NCBI RefSeq assembly: GCF_003432075.1
Contig: NZ_QWBU01000004.1
Span: forward strand, 248,001-312,000
Length of the DNA: 64,000 bases
Reading direction: 5' to 3'
Origin: Shinella sp. WSJ-2
GTDB taxonomy: Bacteria; Pseudomonadota; Alphaproteobacteria; Rhizobiales; Rhizobiaceae
The position numbers and the translations under genes are program-made. This document shows positions 38,087 to 45,695 of this stretch, piece by piece. Position 1 is the stretch's first letter; each line of letters begins with the position of its first letter. Under the pieces are notes generated by a model. It worked only from the letters and a program-made list of their open reading frames with translations, was not told the origin of the DNA and searched no databases.

Positions 38087-38432
38087 CGACCATTCCTCCT
38101 CGTTTTAGTCGGGCGGAGCATCCACTTTCCGGCGTCAAACCCGATCTCGCAAGCCCCGTCCCTCCGACGATAGTCTGCGAATTACTTAACATGAGAATTA
38201 ATCTGGCAGGAAGAGTCGCGCTTGGCAAGTCCATATTTTGAAGCGATGGTTCACATATTAAACCGTTACTCAGCCTCGGCGTTGCAGCTGATTGGGCGAC
38301 GGGCGCCTGTCCACACTTCCGCTTGACAGCGTCAATATATTTTTAACATGTTAAACAACATCAGCATTCAAATCGGGCATTGCAATTGCGCATCCGACCG
38401 CCGAGAAAGGCAACCGGACTGGGGAGTGAGAC
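38087..38432. promoter_or_regulatory. Divergent promoter region with two palindromes
   Basis: The 346 bases lie between the leftward Tm-1-like operon and the rightward decarboxylase gene. They hold TTTAACATGTTAAA (38342-38355), TTGAC-AGC-GTCAA (38323-38335) and a related TTAACATG at 38186-38193. I see no gene. Confidence 0.6.
38342..38355. promoter_or_regulatory. Perfect palindrome TTTAACATGTTAAA before the decarboxylase gene
   Basis: This 14-bp perfect palindrome lies 77 bases before the decarboxylase start. Its half TTAACATG recurs at 38186 on the side of the Tm-1-like operon. MarR-family proteins favour such AT-rich palindromes, and a MarR gene follows the decarboxylase, but the link is inference. 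Confidence 0.45.
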
Positions 38433-39839
38433 ATGGAGAGCGAAGAATTCCGTCAATGGTCGCGAACGGTGGCCGATTGGGGTGCGGACTACCGTGCGGG
38501 CCTGCGTGAGCGGCCCGTCCGCGCGCAGACCAAGCCTGGCGACATTTTCAGGCAGATTGCCGAGGCCGCGCCCGAGGCCGGCGAGGCGATGGAGGCGATC
38601 TTCGCGGATTTCGAGCGCATCATTCCCGATGGCCTGACCCATTGGCAGCATCCGCGCTTCTTCGCCTATTTCCCGGCCAATGCCGCGCCGGTCTCGGTGA
38701 TTGCCGATTACCTCGTGACCTCGGTCGCCGCCCAGTGCATGCTGTGGCAGACATCCCCCGCCGCCACCGAACTGGAAACCCGCGTCGTCGACTGGCTGCG
38801 CCAGGCGATGGGCCTGCCGGACGGTTTTGCCGGCGTCATCCAGGATTCCGCCTCCACCGCAACGCTTGCCGCCGTCCTCGTGATGCGCGAGAAGGCGCTC
38901 GGCTGGAAGGGCAACAGCGAGGGGCTTGCCGCGCACAAGGCCGTGCGCGTCTATGCCTCCAAGCAGGTGCATACCTCCATCGACCGGGCGATCTGGATTG
39001 CCGGCATCGGCGAGGCGAACCTCGTGCGCATCCCGACCAAGGGCCCGCTCAACGGCATGGATCCGGAAGCGCTCGACGCCGCCATCAAGGCCGATCTCGC
39101 CGCCGGCCATATCCCGGCCGGCGTCATCGCCTGCACCGGCGGCACATCGATCGGCGCCTGCGACCCGATCCGAGACGTTGCCGCCGTCGTCAAGGCGCAT
39201 GGCCTCTACCTGCATGTCGATGCCGCCTGGGCGGGTTCGGCGATGATCTGCCCGGAATTCCGCACGCTCTGGGACGGCGTCGAGGAGGCCGATTCGATCG
39301 TCTTCAATCCGCACAAATGGCTCGGCGCCAATTTCGATTGCTCGGTGCAGTTCATCAGGAGCCCCGAGGATCAGGTGCGCACGCTCGCCATCCAGCCGGA
39401 ATATCTCAAGACCCACGGCCATGACGGCATCATCAACTATTCCGAATGGTCCGTGCCGCTCGGCCGCCGCTTCCGCGCGCTGAAACTGTGGTTCCTGATG
39501 CGCTACCACGGGCTGGAAGGCCTGCGCACGATGATCCGCAACCATGTCGCCTGGTCCGAGGAACTGGCCGAACGCCTTGCGAAGGAACCGGATTTCGAGA
39601 TCGTCAGCGCGCCGGTCCTGTCGCTGTTCTCCTTCCGCCACACCGGCGGCGCGGATGCCGACCAGCACAATATCGCGCTCACCAACGCCATTAACGACGA
39701 TGGCCGCATCTATCTCACACAGACGCGTGTGGATGGCCGCATCGCCATCCGCTTCCAGGCCGGCCAGTTCGAGATGACGCGCGACGACGCCGACACGGCT
39801 TTCACCGTGATCACCGAAATCGCTCGCAGATTGACGTAA
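38433..39839 (+). CDS. PLP-dependent aromatic L-amino acid decarboxylase
   Basis: A 468-residue group II decarboxylase of the DOPA/tryptophan decarboxylase type, close to the usual 470-500 residues. The signature HVDAAWAGSAMICPEFR is near residue 262 and the PLP lysine lies in FNPHKWLGANFD near 297. QDSASTATLAAVLVMREKA precedes them. The ATG has GGGGAG 6 bases upstream. It should decarboxylate tryptophan, tyrosine, phenylalanine or DOPA to the amine. The MarR gene downstream is convergent. Confidence 0.85.
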   Translation: MESEEFRQWSRTVADWGADYRAGLRERPVRAQTKPGDIFRQIAEAAPEAGEAMEAIFADFERIIPDGLTHWQHPRFFAYFPANAAPVSVIADYLVTSVAAQCMLWQTSPAATELETRVVDWLRQAMGLPDGFAGVIQDSASTATLAAVLVMREKALGWKGNSEGLAAHKAVRVYASKQVHTSIDRAIWIAGIGEANLVRIPTKGPLNGMDPEALDAAIKADLAAGHIPAGVIACTGGTSIGACDPIRDVAAVVKAHGLYLHVDAAWAGSAMICPEFRTLWDGVEEADSIVFNPHKWLGANFDCSVQFIRSPEDQVRTLAIQPEYLKTHGHDGIINYSEWSVPLGRRFRALKLWFLMRYHGLEGLRTMIRNHVAWSEELAERLAKEPDFEIVSAPVLSLFSFRHTGGADADQHNIALTNAINDDGRIYLTQTRVDGRIAIRFQAGQFEMTRDDADTAFTVITEIARRLT

Positions 39840-39857
39840 GCCCTCGCGGCGGCGGGG

Positions 39858-40358
39858 TTACTCCTCGCCGCCCGCCTTGCCCTCGAGCTTGAGGGCGGCC
39901 AGTTCTTCCAGCATGTCGAGCAGCTGCTCGACCCGCTCGCCGCCGAAGCGGGCATCGAGATCGGCATAGACACGGCGCGAATCCGGCATCACCTCGTCGA
40001 TGACCGCCTGCCCTGCCGGCTCAAGCCGAAGCAGCACGCGGCGACCATCAGCCTTGTCCTTGTGGCGGCTGATGAAGCCGCGCTCTTCCAGCGAGCGCAG
40101 CATGCGCGTCAGGCTCGGCGCCAGGATGAAGGCCTTCTCCGCCACCTCAGTCGCATCGAGCAGGCCGGCATCCGACAGCGTGCGCAGCACGCGCCATTGC
40201 TGCTCGGTTACGTCATGATCGGCGAGAATCGGTCGGAAATGGCTCATGACGGCCTCACGTGCCTTGAGAAGGCCGATTGCCAGCGACCGCCGGCGTTCGC
40301 GCCGCGGCTTGTCCGTCGTGTTGGGATTGGTCATGTCCACTGAGGCATCCTTCGTCAT
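39858..40358 (-). CDS. hpaR: MarR-family regulator, HpaR-like
   Basis: A 166-residue MarR regulator. SLAIGLLKAREAVMSHF near residue 28 and VTEQQWRVLRTLSD near 55 match HpaR of the homoprotocatechuate (4-hydroxyphenylacetate) pathway. The winged helix follows, with RMLRSLEERGFISRHKDKAD. The ATG at 40358 has GAGG 4 bases upstream. It is divergent from the FAA hydrolase gene, a typical partner in homoprotocatechuate breakdown, but no other hpa gene is in the window. Confidence 0.75.
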   Translation of the reverse strand: MTKDASVDMTNPNTTDKPRRERRRSLAIGLLKAREAVMSHFRPILADHDVTEQQWRVLRTLSDAGLLDATEVAEKAFILAPSLTRMLRSLEERGFISRHKDKADGRRVLLRLEPAGQAVIDEVMPDSRRVYADLDARFGGERVEQLLDMLEELAALKLEGKAGGEE

Positions 40359-40488
40359 TCTGCCTCTATCCGCGATTTTTAGAGTTCGCGCAATCGCAAG
40401 CCCGAATAGGCCAGGACGAACGGGTCGATTGCCGCCGGGCGCCATGCTACGGTCCGCCGCAAATCAGCCTCTCGAAAGTGCAGCCGCC

Positions 40489-41181
40489 ATGACCCAAGCC
40501 TATGTCTTCGCCCCCGCCGCGGTGCCCACCCTGCCGATTGAGGGCAGCACGGCGCTTTTCCCGGTGCATCGCATCTATTGCGTCGGCCGCAACTTCGCCG
40601 ACCATGCGATCGAGATGGGCCATGACCCGGACAAGGAACCGCCGTTCTTCTTCCAGAAGAACCCCGACACATTGGTGGCGCCCGCCGACGGCTTTCCCTA
40701 TCCCTTCGCCAGCACCGACGTGCATCATGAAATCGAATTGGTCGTCGCCCTCAAAAGCGGCGGCAGCGACATTCCGGTGGAAAAAGCGCTCGACTGCGTC
40801 TTCGGCTATGCCATCGGCCTCGACATGACGCGGCGCGATCTCCAGGCGGAAGCGAAGAAACACGGCCGCCCCTGGGAGGTCGCCAAGGCCTTCGAAAAGT
40901 CCGCGCCCTGCGGCCCGCTGCATGCCGCAAGCGATATCGGGCACCTCAGCGAAGGCGCGATCCGGCTCTCGATCAATGGCGTTGTCCGTCAGGACGGCAA
41001 TCTCAACCAGATGATCTGGAAGGTGCCGGAAATGATCGCCTATCTCTCGCGCCTCTTTACGCTGCAGCCCGGCGACCTGATCTTCTCCGGCACGCCGGCC
41101 GGCGTCGGGGCCGTACAGCGGGGCGATGTGATGCGTGGTGAAATCGACGGGCTCGGCACAATCTCGGTCACCGTTCTCTGA
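40489..41181 (+). CDS. Fumarylacetoacetate hydrolase-family protein
   Basis: A 230-residue FAH-family hydrolase. IYCVGRNFADHAIEMG near residue 26, the metal-binding EIELVVAL near 81, and IFSGTPAGVG near the C-terminus are typical. Small members of this kind act as fumarylpyruvate hydrolases, acylpyruvases or oxaloacetate decarboxylases. The divergent HpaR-like regulator suggests aromatic-acid breakdown. The substrate is not determined. Confidence 0.8.
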   Translation: MTQAYVFAPAAVPTLPIEGSTALFPVHRIYCVGRNFADHAIEMGHDPDKEPPFFFQKNPDTLVAPADGFPYPFASTDVHHEIELVVALKSGGSDIPVEKALDCVFGYAIGLDMTRRDLQAEAKKHGRPWEVAKAFEKSAPCGPLHAASDIGHLSEGAIRLSINGVVRQDGNLNQMIWKVPEMIAYLSRLFTLQPGDLIFSGTPAGVGAVQRGDVMRGEIDGLGTISVTVL

Positions 41182-41352
41182 ACACCGCGCGAAGAGCTTT
41201 ACGAGCGCTTTTTACCACCGGCAGCCGTTTGGCCATTCCCGCGTCGATCTTTCGCCGTACCTTGAGAAGATTTTACCGCTTGGCTATACCGGCAACATAC
41301 GGCATTCACGCCGTTATCGCCGTCCGGGCGGGTTTTTCGCGCGTCGCGCCGA

Positions 41353-41366
41353 AGTAAAAATTTACT
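41353..41366. promoter_or_regulatory. Putative LacR operator before lacR
   Basis: AGTAAAAATTTACT is a perfect inverted repeat (AGTAAA-N2-TTTACT), 65 bases before the lacR start. A copy with one mismatch in the left arm lies before lacE at 42504. Both sites fit autoregulation and control of the lac operon by LacR. Confidence 0.6.
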
Positions 41367-41379
41367 GAAAGCGATTTCG
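41365..41379. promoter_or_regulatory. Second LacI-type site before lacR, matching the eryD site
   Basis: CTGAAAGCGATTTCG overlaps the right end of the AGTAAA site and matches 14 of 15 bases of the palindrome before eryD at 26788. A shared LacI-family regulator, or chance, could explain it. Confidence 0.35.
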
Positions 41380-41430
41380 ATTTTCCCAAATCCGTGTCAC
41401 ATTGCGGCGAGCAAGGAACGGAATGCCGGA

Positions 41431-42477
41431 ATGGTGACGATAAAGGAAATCGCCAAAGCCGTCGGGGTCTCCTCCGCTACGGTCTCGCGCGTTTTGAACT
41501 ACGACCCTGGTTTGTCGATCTCGCCCGTCAAGCGGCAGGCGATCATCGAGACGGCCGAGGCGCTCAACTACGAGACGCCGCGCAACCGCAACAAGGCGAA
41601 CGGCCCCGTCGCGCCGAGTCTGCTCACCAAGCTCGTCATCGTGCATTTCCTGGAGCCGTCGGACGAAATCGCCGACCCCTATTATGTCGGCGTGCGCCTT
41701 GGCATCGAGACGCGCTGCCGCGATCTCAAGACGGAGATCGTGAAGGTCTTCCATTCCGACGACCTGCCGGAGGCGGCGCTGCTCGAAAGCGCGTCCGGGG
41801 TCATCGTCATCGGCAAACATTCCGATCATGAAATCGCCTGGCTCAGGCAGCATGCCCGCCACGTCGTCTTCGCCGATTTCGACCCGAAGAGCGATCACCT
41901 CGACAGCGTCTTCTCCGATGTCGGGCTCGCCACACAGAAGATACTCGATTCCCTGAAATCCAGCGGTTACAAGCGCGTCGGCTTCATCGGCAGCCATGAA
42001 AGCCTGAACGGCAGCGTGCAGCATTTTGCGGAAAAACGCTGCGTCGCCTTCATCGAATGGCAGAAGAAGAACGGCACCTTCGATCCGGACCTTCTGGTGC
42101 TCGCCGACTGTTCCAACGGCCAGAGCCTGCGGCTCGACACCGGCTACCGCCTCGCCCGGGACCTCCTCGCGCTGGCGGAACGGCCCGACGTCATCGTCAC
42201 CTCGAACGACAACATGGCGATCGGCGCCTATCGTGCCTTACAGGAAGCCGGCCTCTCCATCCCCAAGGATATTGCCGTCATCTCCTTCAACGACATCCCC
42301 GTCGCGCAGTTCCTCACTCCGCCGCTCACCACCGTGCGCATTCATGGTGAGCATATCGGCGAGACGGCGGTCGACCTCCTGCTCGAACGCCTTTCCGGGC
42401 GCAGCTACGGCAAGCAGGTGCGCATCGCCACCGAACTGATCTGGCGCGACAGCTGCCGCAAGCCATTGGATTTGTAG
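41431..42477 (+). CDS. lacR: LacI-family repressor of the lactose operon
   Basis: A 348-residue LacI/GalR regulator. The helix-turn-helix MVTIKEIAKAVGVSSATVSRVL lies at residues 1-22, followed by a periplasmic-binding-protein-like effector domain. RDSCRKPLDL near the end is the usual family tail region. It lies directly before lacE, as in other rhizobial lac loci. The AGTAAA-N2-TTTACT sites before lacR and lacE are probable targets. Confidence 0.85.
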   Translation: MVTIKEIAKAVGVSSATVSRVLNYDPGLSISPVKRQAIIETAEALNYETPRNRNKANGPVAPSLLTKLVIVHFLEPSDEIADPYYVGVRLGIETRCRDLKTEIVKVFHSDDLPEAALLESASGVIVIGKHSDHEIAWLRQHARHVVFADFDPKSDHLDSVFSDVGLATQKILDSLKSSGYKRVGFIGSHESLNGSVQHFAEKRCVAFIEWQKKNGTFDPDLLVLADCSNGQSLRLDTGYRLARDLLALAERPDVIVTSNDNMAIGAYRALQEAGLSIPKDIAVISFNDIPVAQFLTPPLTTVRIHGEHIGETAVDLLLERLSGRSYGKQVRIATELIWRDSCRKPLDL

Positions 42478-42503
42478 TGCTTTTCAAAAGCCTTCGCAGG
42501 CGC

Positions 42504-42517
42504 AATAAATATTTACT
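42504..42517. promoter_or_regulatory. Putative LacR operator before lacE
   Basis: AATAAATATTTACT differs from the perfect AGTAAA-N2-TTTACT at 41353 by one arm base. It lies 95 bases before the lacE start, where the operon promoter is expected. Confidence 0.55.
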
Positions 42518-42611
42518 AAATTTTCCTTGCGCGTTTCCTGAAATTCGGTAAATCTTCCCTCCGACGGCGGGAGAGGAGATCCCTGCCGCATAGGTTTCTT
42601 GGGAGGAAACG

Positions 42612-43877
42612 ATGAACAAGATGATTCTGTCGCGCCTTGCCGCCGGCCTATTTGCCGGTGCGAGCCTCTTGGCATCCACGGCCGCCTTTGCCGGCGAAGT
42701 CACCGTCTGGTGCTGGGACCCGAACTTCAACGTCGCCATCATGAAGGAAGCCGCCGCGCGCTATACCGCGAAACATCCGGATACGACCTTCAACATCGTC
42801 GATTTCGCCAAGGCCGATGTCGAGCAGAAGCTCCAGACGGGCCTGTCGTCCGGCACCACCGACGCGCTGCCGGATATCGTGCTGATCGAGGATTACGGCG
42901 CGCAGAAATACCTCCAGTCCTTCCCCGGCGCTTTCGCCGAACTGTCGAGCAAGATCGATTTCTCGGGCTTTGCGCCCTACAAGGTCCAGCTGATGACGCT
43001 CGACGGCGCCGTCTACGGCATGCCCTTCGATTCCGGCGTCACCGGCCTCTACTACCGCAAGGACTATCTCGAACAGGCCGGTTTCAAGCCCGAGGATATG
43101 CAGGACCTGACATGGGACCGCTTCATCGAGATCGGCAAGGCGGTGGAAGCCAAGACCGGCAAGAAGATGCTCGGCCTCGACATCAACGATGCCGGCTTCA
43201 TCCGCATCCTGATGCAGTCGGCCGGCGGCTGGTACTTCGACAAGGACGGCAACCTCTCGATCGCCGACAATGCCGCGCTGAAGGCGGCGCTTGAAACCGA
43301 GCAGAAGATCCTGCAGGCCAATATCCACAAGCCGGCTGCCGGCTGGACGGAGTGGGTCAACACCTTCACCTCGGGCGATGTCGCGACCGTCACGACGGGC
43401 GTGTGGATCACCGGCACCGTCAAGGCGCAGGCCGACCAGAGCGGCAAGTGGGGCGTCGCCCCCATTCCGAAGCTGAACGTCGAAGGTGCGGGCCACGCCT
43501 CCAACCTCGGCGGCTCCAGCTGGTACGTCACGGCGGGCTCTGCCGAGAAGGACGAGGCGATCGACTTCCTCAACGAGGTCTACGCCAAGGACATCGACTT
43601 CTACCAGAAGATCCTGACCGAACGCGGCGCCGTCGGCTCGCTGCTCGCCGCCCGCACGGGTGCGGCCTATTCCGAGGCCGACGCCTTCTTCGGCGGCGAA
43701 AAGGTCTGGCAGAATTTTTCGGACTGGCTCGCCAAGGTTCCGGCCGTCAACTACGGCGTCTTCACCAATGAGGTGGACACCGCCGTCACGGCGCATCTGC
43801 CGTCGCTCGGCCAGGGTGCCAATGTCGATGAAGTCCTGAAGGCGATTGACAGCCAGGCTCAGGGCCAGATCCAGTAA
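42612..43877 (+). CDS. lacE: Lactose-binding periplasmic protein
   Basis: A 421-residue extracellular solute-binding protein family 1. The signal peptide is about residues 1-27 (cleavage near AAFA-GEV) and the mature start EVTVWCWDPNFNVAIMKEA is typical. GGAGGAAACG precedes the ATG. The order lacE-lacF-lacG-lacZ-lacK is that of the Agrobacterium radiobacter and S. meliloti lactose operons. It should deliver lactose or related beta-galactosides to LacFG. Confidence 0.87.
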   Translation: MNKMILSRLAAGLFAGASLLASTAAFAGEVTVWCWDPNFNVAIMKEAAARYTAKHPDTTFNIVDFAKADVEQKLQTGLSSGTTDALPDIVLIEDYGAQKYLQSFPGAFAELSSKIDFSGFAPYKVQLMTLDGAVYGMPFDSGVTGLYYRKDYLEQAGFKPEDMQDLTWDRFIEIGKAVEAKTGKKMLGLDINDAGFIRILMQSAGGWYFDKDGNLSIADNAALKAALETEQKILQANIHKPAAGWTEWVNTFTSGDVATVTTGVWITGTVKAQADQSGKWGVAPIPKLNVEGAGHASNLGGSSWYVTAGSAEKDEAIDFLNEVYAKDIDFYQKILTERGAVGSLLAARTGAAYSEADAFFGGEKVWQNFSDWLAKVPAVNYGVFTNEVDTAVTAHLPSLGQGANVDEVLKAIDSQAQGQIQ

Positions 43878-43886
43878 GATCCTCCC

Positions 43887-43907
43887 GGCGGGCGCCAGGC
43901 GCCCGCC
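43887..43907 (+). other. Intercistronic hairpin after lacE
   Basis: GGCGGGCGCC and GGCGCCCGCC are 10-base perfect complements separated by one base, so the real loop is about 5 bases. It lies 9 bases past the lacE stop with no T tract. It probably stabilises the binding-protein part of the message. Confidence 0.65.
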
Positions 43908-43976
43908 CCTCTCCCGGGCCCTTCCTGCCCTCGGGCGGGAGGTCCGGTCCTTGTTCCTTGCAACGAAGGTCGTCCC

Positions 43977-44873
43977 ATGGCTTCCGGCAAAACAGGCGGA
44001 TTGAAGCGCTATCACGATCTGAACGGCTGGCTGTTCATCGCCCCGTCCGTCCTGCTGATTGGCGTTTTCCTCGTCTATCCGATCTTCCGCTCGCTCTATC
44101 TGTCCTTCTTCTCCGGCAAGGGCATGATGATGAAGTTCGCGGGCTTCGGAAATGTCGTCCGCCTGTGGAACGACCCCGTCTTCATTCAGGCGCTGACCAA
44201 CACCGTCACCTTCTTCGTGGTGCAGGTGCCGATCATGATCCTGCTGGCACTCATGCTGGCCGCCGTGCTCAACAACGACAAGCTGAAGTTCATCGGCTTC
44301 TTCCGCACCGCGATCTTCCTGCCCTGCGTCGCCTCGCTGGTCGCCTATTCCGTGCTGTTCAAGAGCATGTTCTCGGTCGATGGCGTCGTAAACCAGGCGC
44401 TGATGGCGGTCGGCCTGATCGGCGCGCCGATCGGCTGGCTGACGGAACCCTTCTGGGCCAAGGTGCTTGTGATCCTCGCCATCACATGGCGCTGGACGGG
44501 CTACAACATGATCTTCTATCTCGCTGCCCTTCAGAACATCGACAAGTCGATCTATGAAGCGGCGAAAATCGATGGTGTGCCGGCCTGGGCACGGTTCTTC
44601 TACATCACCATCCCCATGCTCAAACCCGTGATCCTCTTCACGACGATCATCTCCACCATCGGCACGATCCAGCTGTTCGACGAGGTCTACAACCTCACCG
44701 AAGGCAAGGGCGGCCCGGCCAATTCGACCATCACGCTGTCGCTCTACATCTACAACCTCACCTTCCGCTTCATGCCGAGCTTCGGCTACGCGGCGACCAT
44801 CTCCTACGTGATCGTCATCATGGTGGCGCTGTTCTCCTTCCTCCAGTTCTATGCCGCGAGGGACCGGTCATGA
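43977..44873 (+). CDS. lacF: Lactose ABC transporter permease
   Basis: A 298-residue MalF-type permease with six hydrophobic segments. The first is near residues 18-38 (LFIAPSVLLIGVFLVYPIF). The cytoplasmic ATPase-coupling motif is YEAAKIDGVPAWARFFYITIP-like, of the EAA class, near residue 200. It overlaps lacG by 4 bases. Confidence 0.88.
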   Translation: MASGKTGGLKRYHDLNGWLFIAPSVLLIGVFLVYPIFRSLYLSFFSGKGMMMKFAGFGNVVRLWNDPVFIQALTNTVTFFVVQVPIMILLALMLAAVLNNDKLKFIGFFRTAIFLPCVASLVAYSVLFKSMFSVDGVVNQALMAVGLIGAPIGWLTEPFWAKVLVILAITWRWTGYNMIFYLAALQNIDKSIYEAAKIDGVPAWARFFYITIPMLKPVILFTTIISTIGTIQLFDEVYNLTEGKGGPANSTITLSLYIYNLTFRFMPSFGYAATISYVIVIMVALFSFLQFYAARDRS

Positions 44874-45685
44874 ACGCCTCGCGTATCCTGGGCACGGCGC
44901 TGCAATATGCCTTTCTCGGGCTTGCCGCCTTCCTCTCGATCTTCCCGTTCTTCTGGATGGTGATCAGCGCCTCGAACACATCGATCGACATCATCGGCGG
45001 CAAGACCAGCTTCGGTGATGCGTTTAGCACCAACGTGACGAACTTCTTCACGCAGGTCGACGTGCCCCTGGTTTTCTGGAACTCGACCAAGGTCGCGGTG
45101 CTCGCCACCGTTCTCACCATCGTCGTCTCCTCGCTTGCGGGCTACGGCTTCGAGATGTTCAAGTCTAAGGCGCGCGAGCGCGTCTATTCGCTGGTGCTGC
45201 TCACGCTGATGATCCCGTTCGGCGCATTGATGATCCCGCTGTTCATGATGATGGCGAAGACCGGGCTCATCAACACGCATATCGCGATCATGCTGCCCAC
45301 CATCGCCTCGGCCTTCATCATCTTCTACTTCCGCCAGTCGACGAAAGCCTTCCCGACCGAACTGCGTGACGCGGCCAAGGTGGACGGGCTGAAGGAATGG
45401 CAGATCTTCTTCTACATCTACATGCCGGTGATGCGGTCCACCTATGCGGCCGCCTTCGTCATCGTGTTCATGACGAACTGGAACAACTATCTCTGGCCGC
45501 TCATCGTTCTCCAGTCGAACGAGACCAAGACGATCACCCTCGTCGTCTCCTCGCTCGCCTCCGCCTACTACCCTGATTACGGCGTGGTCATGATCGGCAC
45601 AATCCTCGCCACGCTCCCCACCCTCTTCGTCTTCTTCGTCATGCAGCGCCAGTTCGTGCAGGGCATGCTCGGCTCGGTCAAATAG
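44870..45685 (+). CDS. lacG: Lactose ABC transporter permease
   Basis: A 271-residue MalG-type permease with six hydrophobic segments. The EAA-class coupling motif is LRDAAKVDGLKEWQIFFYI near residue 165. It is coupled to lacF by the overlapping ATGA and lies 10 bases before lacZ. Confidence 0.88.
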   Translation: MNASRILGTALQYAFLGLAAFLSIFPFFWMVISASNTSIDIIGGKTSFGDAFSTNVTNFFTQVDVPLVFWNSTKVAVLATVLTIVVSSLAGYGFEMFKSKARERVYSLVLLTLMIPFGALMIPLFMMMAKTGLINTHIAIMLPTIASAFIIFYFRQSTKAFPTELRDAAKVDGLKEWQIFFYIYMPVMRSTYAAAFVIVFMTNWNNYLWPLIVLQSNETKTITLVVSSLASAYYPDYGVVMIGTILATLPTLFVFFVMQRQFVQGMLGSVK

Positions 45686-45695
45686 GAATACCCCC

